Below are positions 35,008 through 44,887 of a stretch of 64,000 nucleotides of DNA, in pieces. The stretch's first letter is position 1. Every line of letters begins with the position of its first letter. This DNA comes from an uncultured Saprospiraceae bacterium (GTDB lineage: Bacteria > Bacteroidota > Bacteroidia > Chitinophagales > Saprospiraceae), in NCBI GenBank assembly GCA_937950315.1, contig CALFDU010000013.1, forward strand, positions 29,728 to 93,727, read 5' to 3'. The notes below the pieces were generated by a model. The model ran no database searches. It was not told the origin of the DNA and saw only the letters and a program-made list of their open reading frames with translations. Made by a program: the position numbers and the translations under genes.

Positions 35008-37935
35008 TTATATTTCAGTATAACCTGCATCAATATATAATATTACATCTCCACAGTTTACTGTGAATATATCGGTAAATCGAGTCATTGGATCAGGATC
35101 ACTTCCATCAGGGTCAGTAATGTCTTCCGCCTGTGGTACCAGTACATATCCTGCTGGTTGAATAAATTCTACTCTGAATTCACCATCATATTGACCTGCG
35201 AAAAGGTAGCTGCCAGATGCATCAGTGACTGTTTCATCAATGAGTGTCGATCCATCACTATTGTATAATCTAACGGTTACTCCCTCCAGTGGAGAATCTC
35301 CAGTATCAAATATACCTGATTGACCTCCAGGCATATCCACCCAAGCCATATTTCCAATTCTCGCTCCAAAATCCAAAATGGTTATGGTCTGATCCAAAGA
35401 CTGACATCCATTTCCATCAGTGGCAACATAGGTATAAGTGCCAGGTGCCAAATCTGATACTGTATTTGCAGTGATGCCTAGCTCGTACCAGAAGATCGAT
35501 ACATCTTGAATTGGAGGAAAGCTAATAGAACCGAAAGGTTCACCGCAAGTTGCATGTTCAATAACTGGGTCATTCAGTTCAATAAATTCAGCATAGAGTA
35601 ACACTTCATTTTCACACACTGCCCCCGAAGCATCTGATATTATTACCGTATAGTTTCCTTCCTCAAAGACCGTAATGTCAGGGGTTGTTTCACCTGTGCT
35701 CCATTCATAAGAGTAAGGAGGAATACCTGTGGTCACCTCTGTGGTTATCTGAATGGGCTCTCCTAAGCAAATGGATAAAGTGCCTGAAGGATTTATACCA
35801 CATTGAAGCGCTTCTCTTTCTATCAAACCAAATCCAATATCAAATAGATATTCTTGATCTCCAATGATGTATTCATTTGATACTCCGCTAACATTGAAAT
35901 CGGAATCTTGATTGTCATTGCCAGCATCCTGAAGCGTTAACTGCCATTCGTTGGCTGAAACTCCTCTTAAAAGGTTGGAGAATACTCTCAAGGTGAAAGG
36001 TACATCTGCTAGCACATGGGTTCTAAAGCTTCCATCAGGAAGAACATTTACGGCAATGGTATTGTCGCTTTGATCAAGTAAGAAATTTGCCGGGTAGGGA
36101 GTTGGTTCTCCAGTATCGTAAATTCCATTTTCATTTTCATCAATCCATGCTTGACCAATGACAACACCATTGGGTTTGTACTCATCCAAAAACATACTGA
36201 ATTCACCAGAGACTTCAACTTCATTTCCATTATTTAGGTCATATAAAAATCCCGAAAAGGTTCCCTCGATGAGATCATCTGCATTTCTTCCTATGCTGGT
36301 GATATTAATATTGAAATCTGAACACAGTGTTTCAGCTATGTCTGGCACACAAGATATGAATTGATTTGAATTAACTAATACCCTAGAATTGTGTGGATTT
36401 TGACTACCCAATTTAGGGTCGAGAAGGGTTGCTTGGAAAGACCTTATCAAAGAATCAGATGTTCCAAAATGCAATCCATTGTTTCCGTAAGTAGCAAAAA
36501 TTTCATAACTATATCCTATGTCAACACCATCAACTGTCATGCGTATGAATTCTTCTGGTACCTCTTCGCATGCCTCAATATCTCCCAAGTCCCAAAGGCC
36601 TTCTTCATCAATGGTAATGAATATTTCTTCACTTGAAAAGGTTTCTGCCGTATTGAAAACCTGAATGGCTACTTCATTTATGTTGGCAGAACAAGAAAAT
36701 CTTGCTTCCAGAAAGCTACCATCACTGTCTAGTTCTATAACTATGGTTTCTTCTTCGTATTGTATTCTTACGTATCCTGTAGTTAGGATTTCTCCGTTGC
36801 AATAGGCCGTTCCTGAGATGATTGATATAAAACTAGTAGTCTCGACTTCAATGTTAGGTAAAGTAGTGTCGGTATTGAATGGTCCGACAGAGGTTTCAAA
36901 AACGACATTTTCACATTGATCTAAAATACTAATAATCAATTCTGTATCTGCAGGTACTTTGCCTGAAAACTGACCTTGCGCATTGGTATTTCCATAACCA
37001 CTAAACCCAGAATCTGCAATGTCTATTCTGACAGAGGTGTTGGCCAACGGAATACCATCGATATTGGTTACCGTACCAGACAAATGAACAAGCGGGTAAG
37101 GCCAATCACAGTTCCAAAATGAGAAATGAGATACTTCTCCAACATAGTTTCCTTCTACCAAAACACATGACCCATCTTCTTCCCAAAAGCCAGTGTCTTC
37201 ATTAAATGACCACAACGGCATCGTGCCCGGAAGATTGTCAAAATCTGGAGCAGTCATGCTCAGTGTAGCAGTGGTGTTTTCTTTTAAATTAAGTTTTTGT
37301 CCATTGTTGCCAATCAATTCAACAGCAACCATTCCATAACTGGCCAAGGCTCTGATGTTGTTTTCTGCATCTACCGCTCTTAAATCACCTGGCATTGAAA
37401 GGCCGACGTTGTTGTCATTGACATCGTACCAATGAAAAAATACTTCTACATTTCCTATGTATTCATCCTCCGTTCCATCAAATACAATACTGTTCGGTTG
37501 GAAAACAATGCTTGCATTCTCAATCGAGACTGTACCTCCTTCAGCTGCATCAAATTCATTGGTAGAAGTACGCTCAATCAACATCACCTTAATGTAAGTC
37601 TGGTTTGATTGCTCAGGGTAGACAAACTTAAAGCTCTGATAAAAACCTGCTTTGTTGATGGTAATCATCGAGCCCGTACTATTCAAGGATACGATGTTGT
37701 CAAAACGGAAATAACCGTTTTCGTCTGATGTTTGAGTAAAACTGGTGAAGTCAATGACGGCATTCTCAATTGGGTTACCTTGTTCGTCGACAATCAATCC
37801 AGAAAATCCAGAATCTTCAAGGATTGGTGGATTTTGTTGAACTATAACTTCGGTAGTTTCCCCGTCAATGTCCTTTCGGCATCCGAAGATGGTTAATGTT
37901 GCGAGTAGTATAACAATTAACGTATTAAATCTCAT
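35008..37935 (-). CDS. Large surface lipoprotein with carboxypeptidase-regulatory-like and SdrD B-like domains
   Basis: A 975-residue lipoprotein. The N-terminus has a signal peptide with lipobox ending T-I-F-G-C (Cys19). A carboxypeptidase-regulatory-like domain follows (about 42-130: V-D-E-Q-G-N-P-I-E-N-A ... D-E-N-G-Y-F-R-F). A large middle region follows, with a second such domain at about 280-345 (G-T-V-T-N-I-D-G-I-P-L-A-N). A SprB-like repeat (Y-S-Y-E-W-S-T-G-E-T-T, about 737-770) and a terminal SdrD B-like domain (about 858-970) complete it. There is no T9SS tail. The lipid anchor suggests outer-membrane attachment. It sits directly upstream of the ECF sigma gene. Function unknown. Confidence 0.88.
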   Translation of the reverse strand: MRFNTLIVILLATLTIFGCRKDIDGETTEVIVQQNPPILEDSGFSGLIVDEQGNPIENAVIDFTSFTQTSDENGYFRFDNIVSLNSTGSMITINKAGFYQSFKFVYPEQSNQTYIKVMLIERTSTNEFDAAEGGTVSIENASIVFQPNSIVFDGTEDEYIGNVEVFFHWYDVNDNNVGLSMPGDLRAVDAENNIRALASYGMVAVELIGNNGQKLNLKENTTATLSMTAPDFDNLPGTMPLWSFNEDTGFWEEDGSCVLVEGNYVGEVSHFSFWNCDWPYPLVHLSGTVTNIDGIPLANTSVRIDIADSGFSGYGNTNAQGQFSGKVPADTELIISILDQCENVVFETSVGPFNTDTTLPNIEVETTSFISIISGTAYCNGEILTTGYVRIQYEEETIVIELDSDGSFLEARFSCSANINEVAIQVFNTAETFSSEEIFITIDEEGLWDLGDIEACEEVPEEFIRMTVDGVDIGYSYEIFATYGNNGLHFGTSDSLIRSFQATLLDPKLGSQNPHNSRVLVNSNQFISCVPDIAETLCSDFNINITSIGRNADDLIEGTFSGFLYDLNNGNEVEVSGEFSMFLDEYKPNGVVIGQAWIDENENGIYDTGEPTPYPANFLLDQSDNTIAVNVLPDGSFRTHVLADVPFTLRVFSNLLRGVSANEWQLTLQDAGNDNQDSDFNVSGVSNEYIIGDQEYLFDIGFGLIEREALQCGINPSGTLSICLGEPIQITTEVTTGIPPYSYEWSTGETTPDITVFEEGNYTVIISDASGAVCENEVLLYAEFIELNDPVIEHATCGEPFGSISFPPIQDVSIFWYELGITANTVSDLAPGTYTYVATDGNGCQSLDQTITILDFGARIGNMAWVDMPGGQSGIFDTGDSPLEGVTVRLYNSDGSTLIDETVTDASGSYLFAGQYDGEFRVEFIQPAGYVLVPQAEDITDPDGSDPDPMTRFTDIFTVNCGDVILYIDAGYTEI

Positions 37936-38128
37936 GTGCTTCTTTATTTCAAAGGTGTCATACTATAAATAATATTGGTCTTTCGACCTAACGTGTATAA
38001 TATCTATGGACAGGGTAAAACGTTGCACCTTTTTTGGAAATAATTGTTCTTGTTTAAAAATGATATAATATGTCAAATAAATATATGTATAAATATTTGG
38101 TATGTAAGATATTATTTCAAATTGTCAT

Positions 38129-39364
38129 CTATTTGGCATTTGCATATTCTTCTACTTTTTTCCATACTCTCATTAGATTTCCGGAGCAAATCTTAGCTAT
38201 ATCCTCCTCGGAATATCCTCTAGCCAGCAATTCCTTTATTAAGTTAGGATAATCTGAGACATCTTTCAAACCTGTAGGCAGAGAATCACCTACACCATCA
38301 AAGTCAGATCCAAAGCCGACATGGTCCACACCGGCGATTTTTACTACATGATCAATATGGTCTGCTACTACTTTGACATCAGAAAAGCTGAGCTCAGTTT
38401 CTTCCATGATTTTTTCCATTATTTCCTTGGCTCCTTCACTTTCACGCGTCATTCCTCTTTCTTCTAAATAGGCATTCATATCCAAACCGAGCTGCCATCT
38501 GTCGTCTTTGACTTTCTGGTCGATAAATGTAGATCCAAAATTGATCATAATAACACCTCCATTTTCACCGAGCACCTTCAGCATGTCATCATCCATGTTT
38601 CTTTCAAAGTCAGGCGTAAATTTTCTACAAGATGAATGTGAGGCGATCACGGGAACTTTTGAATGCTTGATGGCTTGATAGAAGGTAGTATCTGAAACAT
38701 GGGATATGTCCACCATGACGCCTTGCTTGTTCATCTCTTCCACGACCTTAAATCCAAAAGGACTCAATCCTTTCCAAGTCCGTGTCGTATCATAAGAAGA
38801 ATCGCAGATGAGATTGTCTTTGGAGTGGGTGAGGGTAATGTAATTGATTCCTCGATCAGAAAAGTGTTTGATATTGGATAGATCATCTTCAATCCCAGAT
38901 CCATTTTCCATTCCCATCGGTAAGGCCAATTTCCCTTGCTTAAAAATTCTTTCTACATCTTCAGGTGTATATGCGACTTCAAAGTATGTCGGATTTTTCT
39001 TACAAATGGCTTCGACCATGTTGATCAATGAGTCTGCTACTGATTTGGAACGACCAGGATCTTTCTGATAATCAGCCGGAATATATATCGACATAAAAGG
39101 TGCATCCAATCCTCCTTCTCTAGATCTTACAAAATCAAAATCACCCTTGTCAGATTGCACCGGTATTTCTAAGAATTCTTTTTCCAATCTAAAATTCATG
39201 ACTCTCAGACGATAAGGGAGATCAATATGGCCATCGACAATGATGTATTTTTGAGCCAACTGATCGTGCAATTCTAGATTCTCGGAAGTGTCTGCAATGG
39301 TTTTCTTGGTTTTACAAGCAATGGCTGCAAGCGTGATGAGTAGAAGAGGAAGGTACTTTTTCAT
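38129..39364 (-). CDS. Membrane dipeptidase, peptidase family M19, lipoprotein
   Basis: An M19 (renal-dipeptidase-like) zinc peptidase of 411 residues from the ATG at 39364. The frame extends to a GTG at 39385, but the ATG gives a proper lipoprotein signal with lipobox A-A-I-A-C (Cys17). Metal-ligand motifs are visible: H46-x-D48 in V-D-G-H-I-D-L-P, the acidic residue in G-M-E-N-G-S-G, D-I-S-H-V-S-D, and I-A-S-H-S-S-C-R. A later H-V-G-F-G-S-D-F-D-G is the family's conserved C-terminal motif. It should cleave dipeptides, possibly including D-amino-acid or beta-lactam-like substrates, at the periplasmic or outer-membrane face. No clear operon partner; about 135 bases separate it from the M56 gene. 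Confidence 0.95.
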   Translation of the reverse strand: MKKYLPLLLITLAAIACKTKKTIADTSENLELHDQLAQKYIIVDGHIDLPYRLRVMNFRLEKEFLEIPVQSDKGDFDFVRSREGGLDAPFMSIYIPADYQKDPGRSKSVADSLINMVEAICKKNPTYFEVAYTPEDVERIFKQGKLALPMGMENGSGIEDDLSNIKHFSDRGINYITLTHSKDNLICDSSYDTTRTWKGLSPFGFKVVEEMNKQGVMVDISHVSDTTFYQAIKHSKVPVIASHSSCRKFTPDFERNMDDDMLKVLGENGGVIMINFGSTFIDQKVKDDRWQLGLDMNAYLEERGMTRESEGAKEIMEKIMEETELSFSDVKVVADHIDHVVKIAGVDHVGFGSDFDGVGDSLPTGLKDVSDYPNLIKELLARGYSEEDIAKICSGNLMRVWKKVEEYANAK

Positions 39365-39454
39365 TTGCTTTATTATTGTATACACAACTTACATAATTAA
39401 GCGCAGAGAAGGGAAGACATCTATTCAAATTTCAGTTTGTTGTGATCAAAAAAA

Positions 39455-39478
39455 AGCCCTGCACGTAAATGCAGAGCT
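39455..39478 (-). terminator. Terminator after the M56 gene
   Basis: A 9-position stem with one mismatch (39455-39463 with 39470-39478) is flanked by an A-run and a T-run, giving a strong U-tract in both directions. It is positioned after the stop at 39501, and the minus strand reads ...TTTTTTTT after the stem. Confidence 0.8.
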
Positions 39479-39500
39479 TTTTTTAAGAGTAAATATGTTT

Positions 39501-40880
39501 TTATCCTTCCAGTTTGAATTTGACAGGTAGCGTAAATTGTGTAGCTACATTTTCTCCGCCGTTTCTACCAGCAGTCCATTTGGCTTTGCCTTGCATCATT
39601 TTGTTTAACACATCCAAGACTGCTTTGTCAGTACTTGGATCCAGGGATTTGACAATTTCTAGGAAACCAATAGCTCCTTGTTCATCAACCACAAATTGAA
39701 CCACGGACATTCCTTCTATACCACCTTCTCTTGCTTCGGCTGGGTATTTAAGATTGCTATAGATGAAGGTCAATAAATTGTCATTGCTGCACTTATAGAT
39801 TGCATCAACATCACTGATGCTTGAGCAATCCCCAAAGACTGGCATTACCTCTGGCAACTTGAAAACTTTAATATCTGTCTTGGTGATTTCAACAGTTTCT
39901 TCAAATGTTTCAGTATCGAATATTGATACGGTATCTATTCTTGTTAAAATCGAGAACTGTTCGTCTTTTTTTATTTCTTGCATCTTATAGTTGTCCTCAA
40001 TAAGAGGTTCTTCATTTTCTAAATTGCAAGCATGCAAAAACATAATTGCGACAAACATGGCGAGGTATGCACCCCATTTAATAAAACTAGGGGTGTTTTT
40101 GTTTTTTGAGCTGATCATGATGATTCTATTTTTAATATGTGATGAAATATTGTTGACAAAAGAAAATTGACTGTTTGTATTGAGCTGAGAAAGTAAAAAC
40201 TGTCCGTAGTGTTTTTTACTTGAACTGTGGCATAATTTCTCATCTACTTGGTATTCATGTACGAGCTCGAGTTCAGTAAAATATTTATAACTGACAGGAT
40301 TCCACCAGAAGAACACTTTGTTTAGTAACAGAAATATTTTTTCGATACTATGTCCAAATTTGATGTGGTTTATCTCGTGTTCAAGGATGAGTTCTTTTTC
40401 GTCATCTTTGTATGAGCCTTTCGGCAAATAGATACTATTGAAAAAAGAAAACGGAGTGTGTACCGAGTCACTTTCGATTAATACGTAATCCTTGTATGGG
40501 CTTATGGTGCTTTGGACTTTATAACTGTTTATTTTCAATAATCCATAGATGAATCTCGCCAAAAAGAAGGCCGTTATGATAAAGTACATCACGGTGATGA
40601 TCGTGATGGCAGGTACGCTTTGATTGACTTCTGTGATGACCGCTGAGGTTCCTTCTGCAACCAGTTCAATCGGACTCAATACAACAGAAAATAATTCTGG
40701 TTGAGCCAAAAATATACTGTTGTCCACCAAGGGCAATACTAGGCAGATCATGTTGCTGCTGATCAAATAGAAACGATTGAATTTGTGGTCCGATTTCCCT
40801 TTGAAAAGAAGCATGTACAAGACATAAAAGGATAGCAGATACACGCCATATTCTATTAAATAAAAAACAATGCTTTCCAT
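39501..40880 (-). CDS. BlaR1-like M56 family metallopeptidase with C-terminal TonB-like domain
   Basis: A 459-residue membrane protein. It has TM helices near 7-27, 37-52 and 91-115, and a cytoplasmic/membrane zinc-protease domain with H168-E-I-N-H172 (HExxH) and a downstream Glu-rich helix (L-E-L-V-H-E-Y-Q-V-D). A further TM helix lies near 265-285 (A-M-F-V-A-I-M-F-L-H). Residues ~375-459 form a TonB C-terminal-like domain (Y-P-A-E-A-R-E-G-G-I-E-G ... V-Q-F-V-V-D-E-Q-G). In BlaR1/MecR1 the extracytoplasmic sensor is a penicillin-binding domain; here it is replaced by the TonB-like fold, so a different envelope signal is expected. It lies 2 bases after the BlaI gene and is the likely sensor/protease partner. 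Confidence 0.93.
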   Translation of the reverse strand: MESIVFYLIEYGVYLLSFYVLYMLLFKGKSDHKFNRFYLISSNMICLVLPLVDNSIFLAQPELFSVVLSPIELVAEGTSAVITEVNQSVPAITIITVMYFIITAFFLARFIYGLLKINSYKVQSTISPYKDYVLIESDSVHTPFSFFNSIYLPKGSYKDDEKELILEHEINHIKFGHSIEKIFLLLNKVFFWWNPVSYKYFTELELVHEYQVDEKLCHSSSKKHYGQFLLSQLNTNSQFSFVNNISSHIKNRIIMISSKNKNTPSFIKWGAYLAMFVAIMFLHACNLENEEPLIEDNYKMQEIKKDEQFSILTRIDTVSIFDTETFEETVEITKTDIKVFKLPEVMPVFGDCSSISDVDAIYKCSNDNLLTFIYSNLKYPAEAREGGIEGMSVVQFVVDEQGAIGFLEIVKSLDPSTDKAVLDVLNKMMQGKAKWTAGRNGGENVATQFTLPVKFKLEG

Positions 40881-40882
40881 GA

Positions 40883-41251
40883 TTATTCTTTTATATCGTT
40901 AATCAATTTTTTTAATTCGTTTACATCTACTTCCTCTTCTTTGATAAGAAAGGAAACCATCTCATTGACCGATCCTTCAAAGTAGTTGGACAACAGAGAC
41001 TTTAAGGAATACTTGGAGTAAATCTCCTTTTCGATGATCGGGTAGTATTCATACGTTCTGCCATAGGTATTATGATCTACAAATCCTTTCTTTTCCAATA
41101 TCCTAATGATGGAAGAAACCGTACTATGTGGTGGTTTGTCTCCTTTCATTTTTTCAATCATGGCACTTACAGTAGTTGGGCCGTGACTCCAAAGCATCTT
41201 CATGATGTCTTCCTCTGCTTTGGTTAATTTTTGAATCTTTGCTTTCTTCAT
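40883..41251 (-). CDS. BlaI/MecI/CopY family transcriptional repressor
   Basis: A 122-residue winged-helix repressor, the normal family length. The N-terminal DNA-binding domain (about 8-75) carries E-E-D-I-M-K-M-L-W, the recognition region P-P-H-S-T-V-S-S-I-I-R-I-L-E-K-K-G-F-V, and the wing G-R-T-Y-E-Y-Y-P. The C-terminal ~45 residues form the dimerisation helices (L-L-S-N-Y-F-E-G-S). The repressor is cleaved or inactivated when the M56 protease is activated. It is upstream of and nearly touching the M56 gene (2 bases), so the two form a canonical sensor-repressor operon. No operator palindrome could be assigned by eye. Confidence 0.95.
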   Translation of the reverse strand: MKKAKIQKLTKAEEDIMKMLWSHGPTTVSAMIEKMKGDKPPHSTVSSIIRILEKKGFVDHNTYGRTYEYYPIIEKEIYSKYSLKSLLSNYFEGSVNEMVSFLIKEEEVDVNELKKLINDIKE

Positions 41252-41279
41252 AAGGGATTTTTTTCAGTATGAATTTCTT

Positions 41280-42419
41280 TTATTTGCTAGAGAGGTGAAC
41301 TTGCTCTTTCAGATACATGCTACGCTCTCGGGCATATTTTTTATAACTTTTGTTTTCGTGATCGCTATCGCTAAACTTCTTGTAATATCTGATAGCAATA
41401 TTTTTGTCTTTGTAATAATCATCGCAGACTTGAGCTAGCAAGAACCACAGGAGTGGATCGTCGTCATACTTGGTCGCTTCGGTGTAATGATGAATTGCCT
41501 TTTTAAGCTGGTTCTTTTCTTTGTGGAGTTTGGCTAGTTGTCGATGGTATAAATCAGTGTCTTTGGATATTCCTGCCATCAATGCTTTTTCATAATACTC
41601 TAGTGCGAGTTCAGGTTCGCCTTTCTTTTCATAGGCAATTCCTAAATAATAGGAAGCATGTTCAGGACGCGGTTCATCCACCAATGACTTCGATAGATGA
41701 AAAATCGCCCTGTCCAATGAGTCGACTTGTAGATACGAGAATCCAGTCATCTTATTGTAGTAGTTGTTAAGATCCAATCTTCCTCGAAGACTTTCTATCT
41801 GCTCGATCGTCTTATTGTACTTTTTCTGGATGTAAGCAGACCTGGCCGAGAGCAACGTAAATTGTATATTGGTCGAGTCCACGATCAATGCTTCTGTTAG
41901 GATCGAATCAGCCAATTCGTATTGCTTGTTGGTAGTCAAGATTTCCACCATTCCTTTGATCGTGTAGAAGTCATTGGCATTCAAAGAATAGGCCTTGGCG
42001 AAGTAGGGGAATGCGTCGTGCATCATATCCGCCTTCATAAATAGTTGTCCTAGTTTTCTTGTATAGACAGCATTTAAGGAGTCTTGTTTTAACAATTGAT
42101 TGTAATATTTGATGGCCTTTGGAACATTTTCTTCCTGCTCATAGACACTTGCAAGTTGTTTCAAGACCAATTTGTTTTCAGGTTGTATTTCTTCTGCTTT
42201 CAGTAAAGCATTTTTGCATTCTAGAAAGTTGCCTAGTCGAAAGGCAGCAAGTCCAGCCTTTTCATAACATTGGTAATTATTGCTATCCAATTCTATGCAT
42301 TCTTTGGCCAAACGAAGTGCAAGAGGATAGTCCTCGGATTGGTAAGCTTCCATCAAGGCATCTTGCCCACTCAAGGTGAAACTTAAAATACATGCTATGA
42401 TTATGGTGGTTAAACGCAT
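41280..42419 (-). CDS. Exported TPR-repeat protein
   Basis: A 379-residue protein with an N-terminal signal peptide (about 1-19, ending T-L-S-G-Q). A chain of tetratricopeptide repeats fills most of the rest, seen as recurring A-(x)7-(G/A)-x-x-x-(F/Y)-(x)11-A-(x)3-P patterns (e.g. Y-Y-N-Q-L-L-K-Q-D, A-Y-F-A-K-A-Y-S-L, A-L-E-Y-Y-E-K-A-L). About eight to ten repeats fit. TPR proteins act as protein-interaction scaffolds; this one would be periplasmic. It starts the cluster that continues with BlaI (28-base gap) and M56, so it may belong to the same regulon. Partners unknown. Confidence 0.88.
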   Translation of the reverse strand: MRLTTIIIACILSFTLSGQDALMEAYQSEDYPLALRLAKECIELDSNNYQCYEKAGLAAFRLGNFLECKNALLKAEEIQPENKLVLKQLASVYEQEENVPKAIKYYNQLLKQDSLNAVYTRKLGQLFMKADMMHDAFPYFAKAYSLNANDFYTIKGMVEILTTNKQYELADSILTEALIVDSTNIQFTLLSARSAYIQKKYNKTIEQIESLRGRLDLNNYYNKMTGFSYLQVDSLDRAIFHLSKSLVDEPRPEHASYYLGIAYEKKGEPELALEYYEKALMAGISKDTDLYHRQLAKLHKEKNQLKKAIHHYTEATKYDDDPLLWFLLAQVCDDYYKDKNIAIRYYKKFSDSDHENKSYKKYARERSMYLKEQVHLSSK

Positions 42420-42540
42420 AAATCAAATATATAACGTAAAATACAGTTATGCAACTAAATTGTAAGTTGTTTTTATTTGTAGTTCCTACAATACCGAATT
42501 CATTTGCGTTTTTTGCCCATTGGTTTTTTTTAAATCAGCA

Positions 42541-43302
42541 TCATTTATTGGTCTTTTTCAACCATTGAATCATCAGATTTGACACTTTTTCATGGTTAGG
42601 ATCAAGCATCATGTCATGTGCAATGTCATCCACCATCATGAATGTCGCATTGAATTTCTTGGCTGTTTTTAGATTGTCTCTTTCTGAAAATATGGTGTCG
42701 TTTTTAGCACCGACAACCAGGGTAGGAATCTTTGCATTTTCGTTTACTCGGACTATTGGTATAAGCAAGTTTAAGAATGCTTTAAATGACTCAGAGCACA
42801 ATTGTGAACTGAATTCAACGAGGTCTTTTTGTGGGATGTTGTCGCTGAAGAAAGCCTGTTTGCTTTTCTTGATTGTATCGACAAAGCCATAAAGATTTAA
42901 GCCTAAGACACTGGGTAAGAAATATGTTTTTTTTGCAAACTTTAAAGTAGCTTTGATAACTCCGTAAGGAGGGACCGAAGCTAAGAAAATCGCTTTTTTG
43001 CAAGAAGCAGTCTCAAGGTATTTTTGCAGGATCATTCCTCCCATAGAGTGACCGACGATCACAGGTGGGTGATCTAGTTTTTGCACTTCATTTTTCAATG
43101 CTTTTACATAATCTTGTATAGAATATTTATTTATGTCTTTTATTCTCCCTGATGCTTCATGACCGGGCAGGTCAAAAGTAACAACGTTGTAACCTTGATC
43201 GATAAATTTTTGTTTGAAATATTTATCCCAGCACCATTTCCCATGCCATGCACCATGTACAAATACGATGGATTGTTTGTTGTTAGTAGTTTTGGTCGTC
43301 AT
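42541..43302 (-). CDS. Alpha/beta-fold hydrolase
   Basis: A 253-residue cytoplasmic alpha/beta hydrolase. The oxyanion-type motif H-G-A-W-H-G is at about 16-21, the nucleophile elbow G-H-S-M-G-G at 84-89 puts Ser86 as nucleophile, and the later G-A-K-N-D and D-I-A-H-D-M segments fit the catalytic acid and His. The family includes esterases, lipases and haloperoxidase-like enzymes, and the substrate cannot be told. No signal peptide. The gene has no close partner (about 120 bases to the TPR gene and about 390 bases to the next gene). Length and motif spacing are normal. Confidence 0.9.
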   Translation of the reverse strand: MTTKTTNNKQSIVFVHGAWHGKWCWDKYFKQKFIDQGYNVVTFDLPGHEASGRIKDINKYSIQDYVKALKNEVQKLDHPPVIVGHSMGGMILQKYLETASCKKAIFLASVPPYGVIKATLKFAKKTYFLPSVLGLNLYGFVDTIKKSKQAFFSDNIPQKDLVEFSSQLCSESFKAFLNLLIPIVRVNENAKIPTLVVGAKNDTIFSERDNLKTAKKFNATFMMVDDIAHDMMLDPNHEKVSNLMIQWLKKTNK

Positions 43303-43694
43303 ATTACCAGATTAAAGTGTCAAAGGAAACCTAGATGGATTCATGCTAAGTTACCTTATTCTAGCATACTTGTTTGCTTGTTATTAATTTGAATGCCCTT
43401 CTTAATTGCCCAAAAGTATTGCAGGACAATTTTATTTCATTTTTTCTTTATGGGCCTAAGGCTGTATAGGTAATTTTTGTACTTCAGAAAAGAATGGAAT
43501 CAATGAAAGACACGCTTATCTTTGGCAAGGCGATTTAGTGCTTGGGAGTCAATATGGTAGGATTCTTTATTTGGTCATAGTGAGTTGTAATGAGCCAATA
43601 GATGTGGTTTTAAATCATCGTGAAAATAAATTGCCAGTAATTAAACAACTGCTATGCAAAGAATGGTCGTTCTTTAATATTATCCCCGCCAGTT
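43303..43694 (+). other. 392-base intergenic stretch
   Basis: I see no gene here. The only structure noted is a weak A/T-rich hairpin (43658-43663 with 43670-43675) just past the end of the kbl gene. It could act as a weak terminator on the minus strand. Confidence 0.4.
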
Positions 43695-44882
43695 TTAAAT
43701 GACGCCCAATTCTTTTCCGACTTTCGTAAATGCTGCTACTGCTTTTTCGAGATGTTTTCTTTCATGTCCAGCTGAAATTTGTACCCTGATTCTTGCTTTT
43801 TCCTTTGGGACAACTGGATAGTAAAAGCCTATCACATAGATTCCTTCATCCAAGAGCTTTTCTGAAAAAACCTGCGATAATTTAGCATCATACAACATGA
43901 TCGGCACAATAGGGTGGACACCAGGAATGATGTCAAAACCAGCCGCTGTCATCTCTTTTCTGAAGTATGTTGCATTTTCTTCTAGCTTATCTCTCAAGGC
44001 AGTCGATCCCATCAGTACATCTAGGACTTTCAATGATGCACCTACAATGGAAGGCGCAAGCGTGTTGGAAAAAAGGTAAGGTCGCGATCTTTGTCTCAGC
44101 ATTTCTACAATTTCTTTTCTAGCGGCAGTAAAACCTCCACTAGCGCCTCCTAGAGCTTTCCCAAAGGTGCCTGTTATAATATCTACTCGACCCATGGCAT
44201 CACAATATTCGTGAGTACCTCTTCCTGTTTTACCTACAAAACCTGTTGAGTGACATTCATCGACCATCACCATAGCACCATACTTATCAGCCAGGTCACA
44301 GATTTTATCTATCTGAGCAATGGTGCCGTCCATGGAGAAAACACCATCCGTTGCAATCAATATTCTTCTTGCACCCGCTGCCTCTTTCAATTTCACTTCC
44401 AAGTCAGCCATATCATTGGTGGCGTATCGATATCTCGCTGCTTTGCATAACCTGATGCCATCGATAATGGATGCGTGATTCAATGAGTCTGAAATAATGG
44501 CATCTTCTTTTCCTAATATGGGTTCAAACAATCCGCCATTGGCATCGAAAGCCGCAGCATACAAAATGGCATCTTCCATTCCCAAGAAAGCAGCAATTTT
44601 TTCTTCAAGTTCCTTATGTATATCTTGTGTTCCACAAATGAACCTTACTGAACTCAGGCCAAAACCGTGTGTATCAATGGTAGCTTTTGCTGCCTCGATT
44701 ACATCAGGATGAGAAGATAGACCAAGGTAATTGTTGGCACAAAAATTTAGTACGCCTTCAAGTTTATTTGTTGAAATTTCCGCAGACTGTGGAGTCGTGA
44801 TGACCCTTTCTTTTTTGTAAAGACCAGCTTCAGTAATTTCTTTCAGTTCTTCTGCGATTTGTTCTTTGGTGCCTTTAAACAT
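43695..44882 (-). CDS. kbl: Glycine C-acetyltransferase (2-amino-3-ketobutyrate CoA ligase)
   Basis: A PLP-dependent alpha-oxoamine synthase family enzyme of 395 residues (E. coli Kbl is 398). It catalyses CoA-dependent cleavage of 2-amino-3-ketobutyrate to glycine and acetyl-CoA. The PLP lysine is K242 in [11 protein letters not shown]. Other landmarks are N-N-Y-L-G-L at 50-55, S-V-R-F-I-C-G-T at 78-85, N-H-A-S at 135-138 and V-D-E-C-H-S at 207-212. It follows the threonine dehydrogenase gene by 5 bases on the same strand, giving a complete threonine-to-glycine route. AONS and KAPA synthases are relatives, but the paired dehydrogenase fixes the assignment. Confidence 0.97.
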   Translation of the reverse strand: MFKGTKEQIAEELKEITEAGLYKKERVITTPQSAEISTNKLEGVLNFCANNYLGLSSHPDVIEAAKATIDTHGFGLSSVRFICGTQDIHKELEEKIAAFLGMEDAILYAAAFDANGGLFEPILGKEDAIISDSLNHASIIDGIRLCKAARYRYATNDMADLEVKLKEAAGARRILIATDGVFSMDGTIAQIDKICDLADKYGAMVMVDECHSTGFVGKTGRGTHEYCDAMGRVDIITGTFGKALGGASGGFTAARKEIVEMLRQRSRPYLFSNTLAPSIVGASLKVLDVLMGSTALRDKLEENATYFRKEMTAAGFDIIPGVHPIVPIMLYDAKLSQVFSEKLLDEGIYVIGFYYPVVPKEKARIRVQISAGHERKHLEKAVAAFTKVGKELGVI

Positions 44883-44887
44883 CTTGT

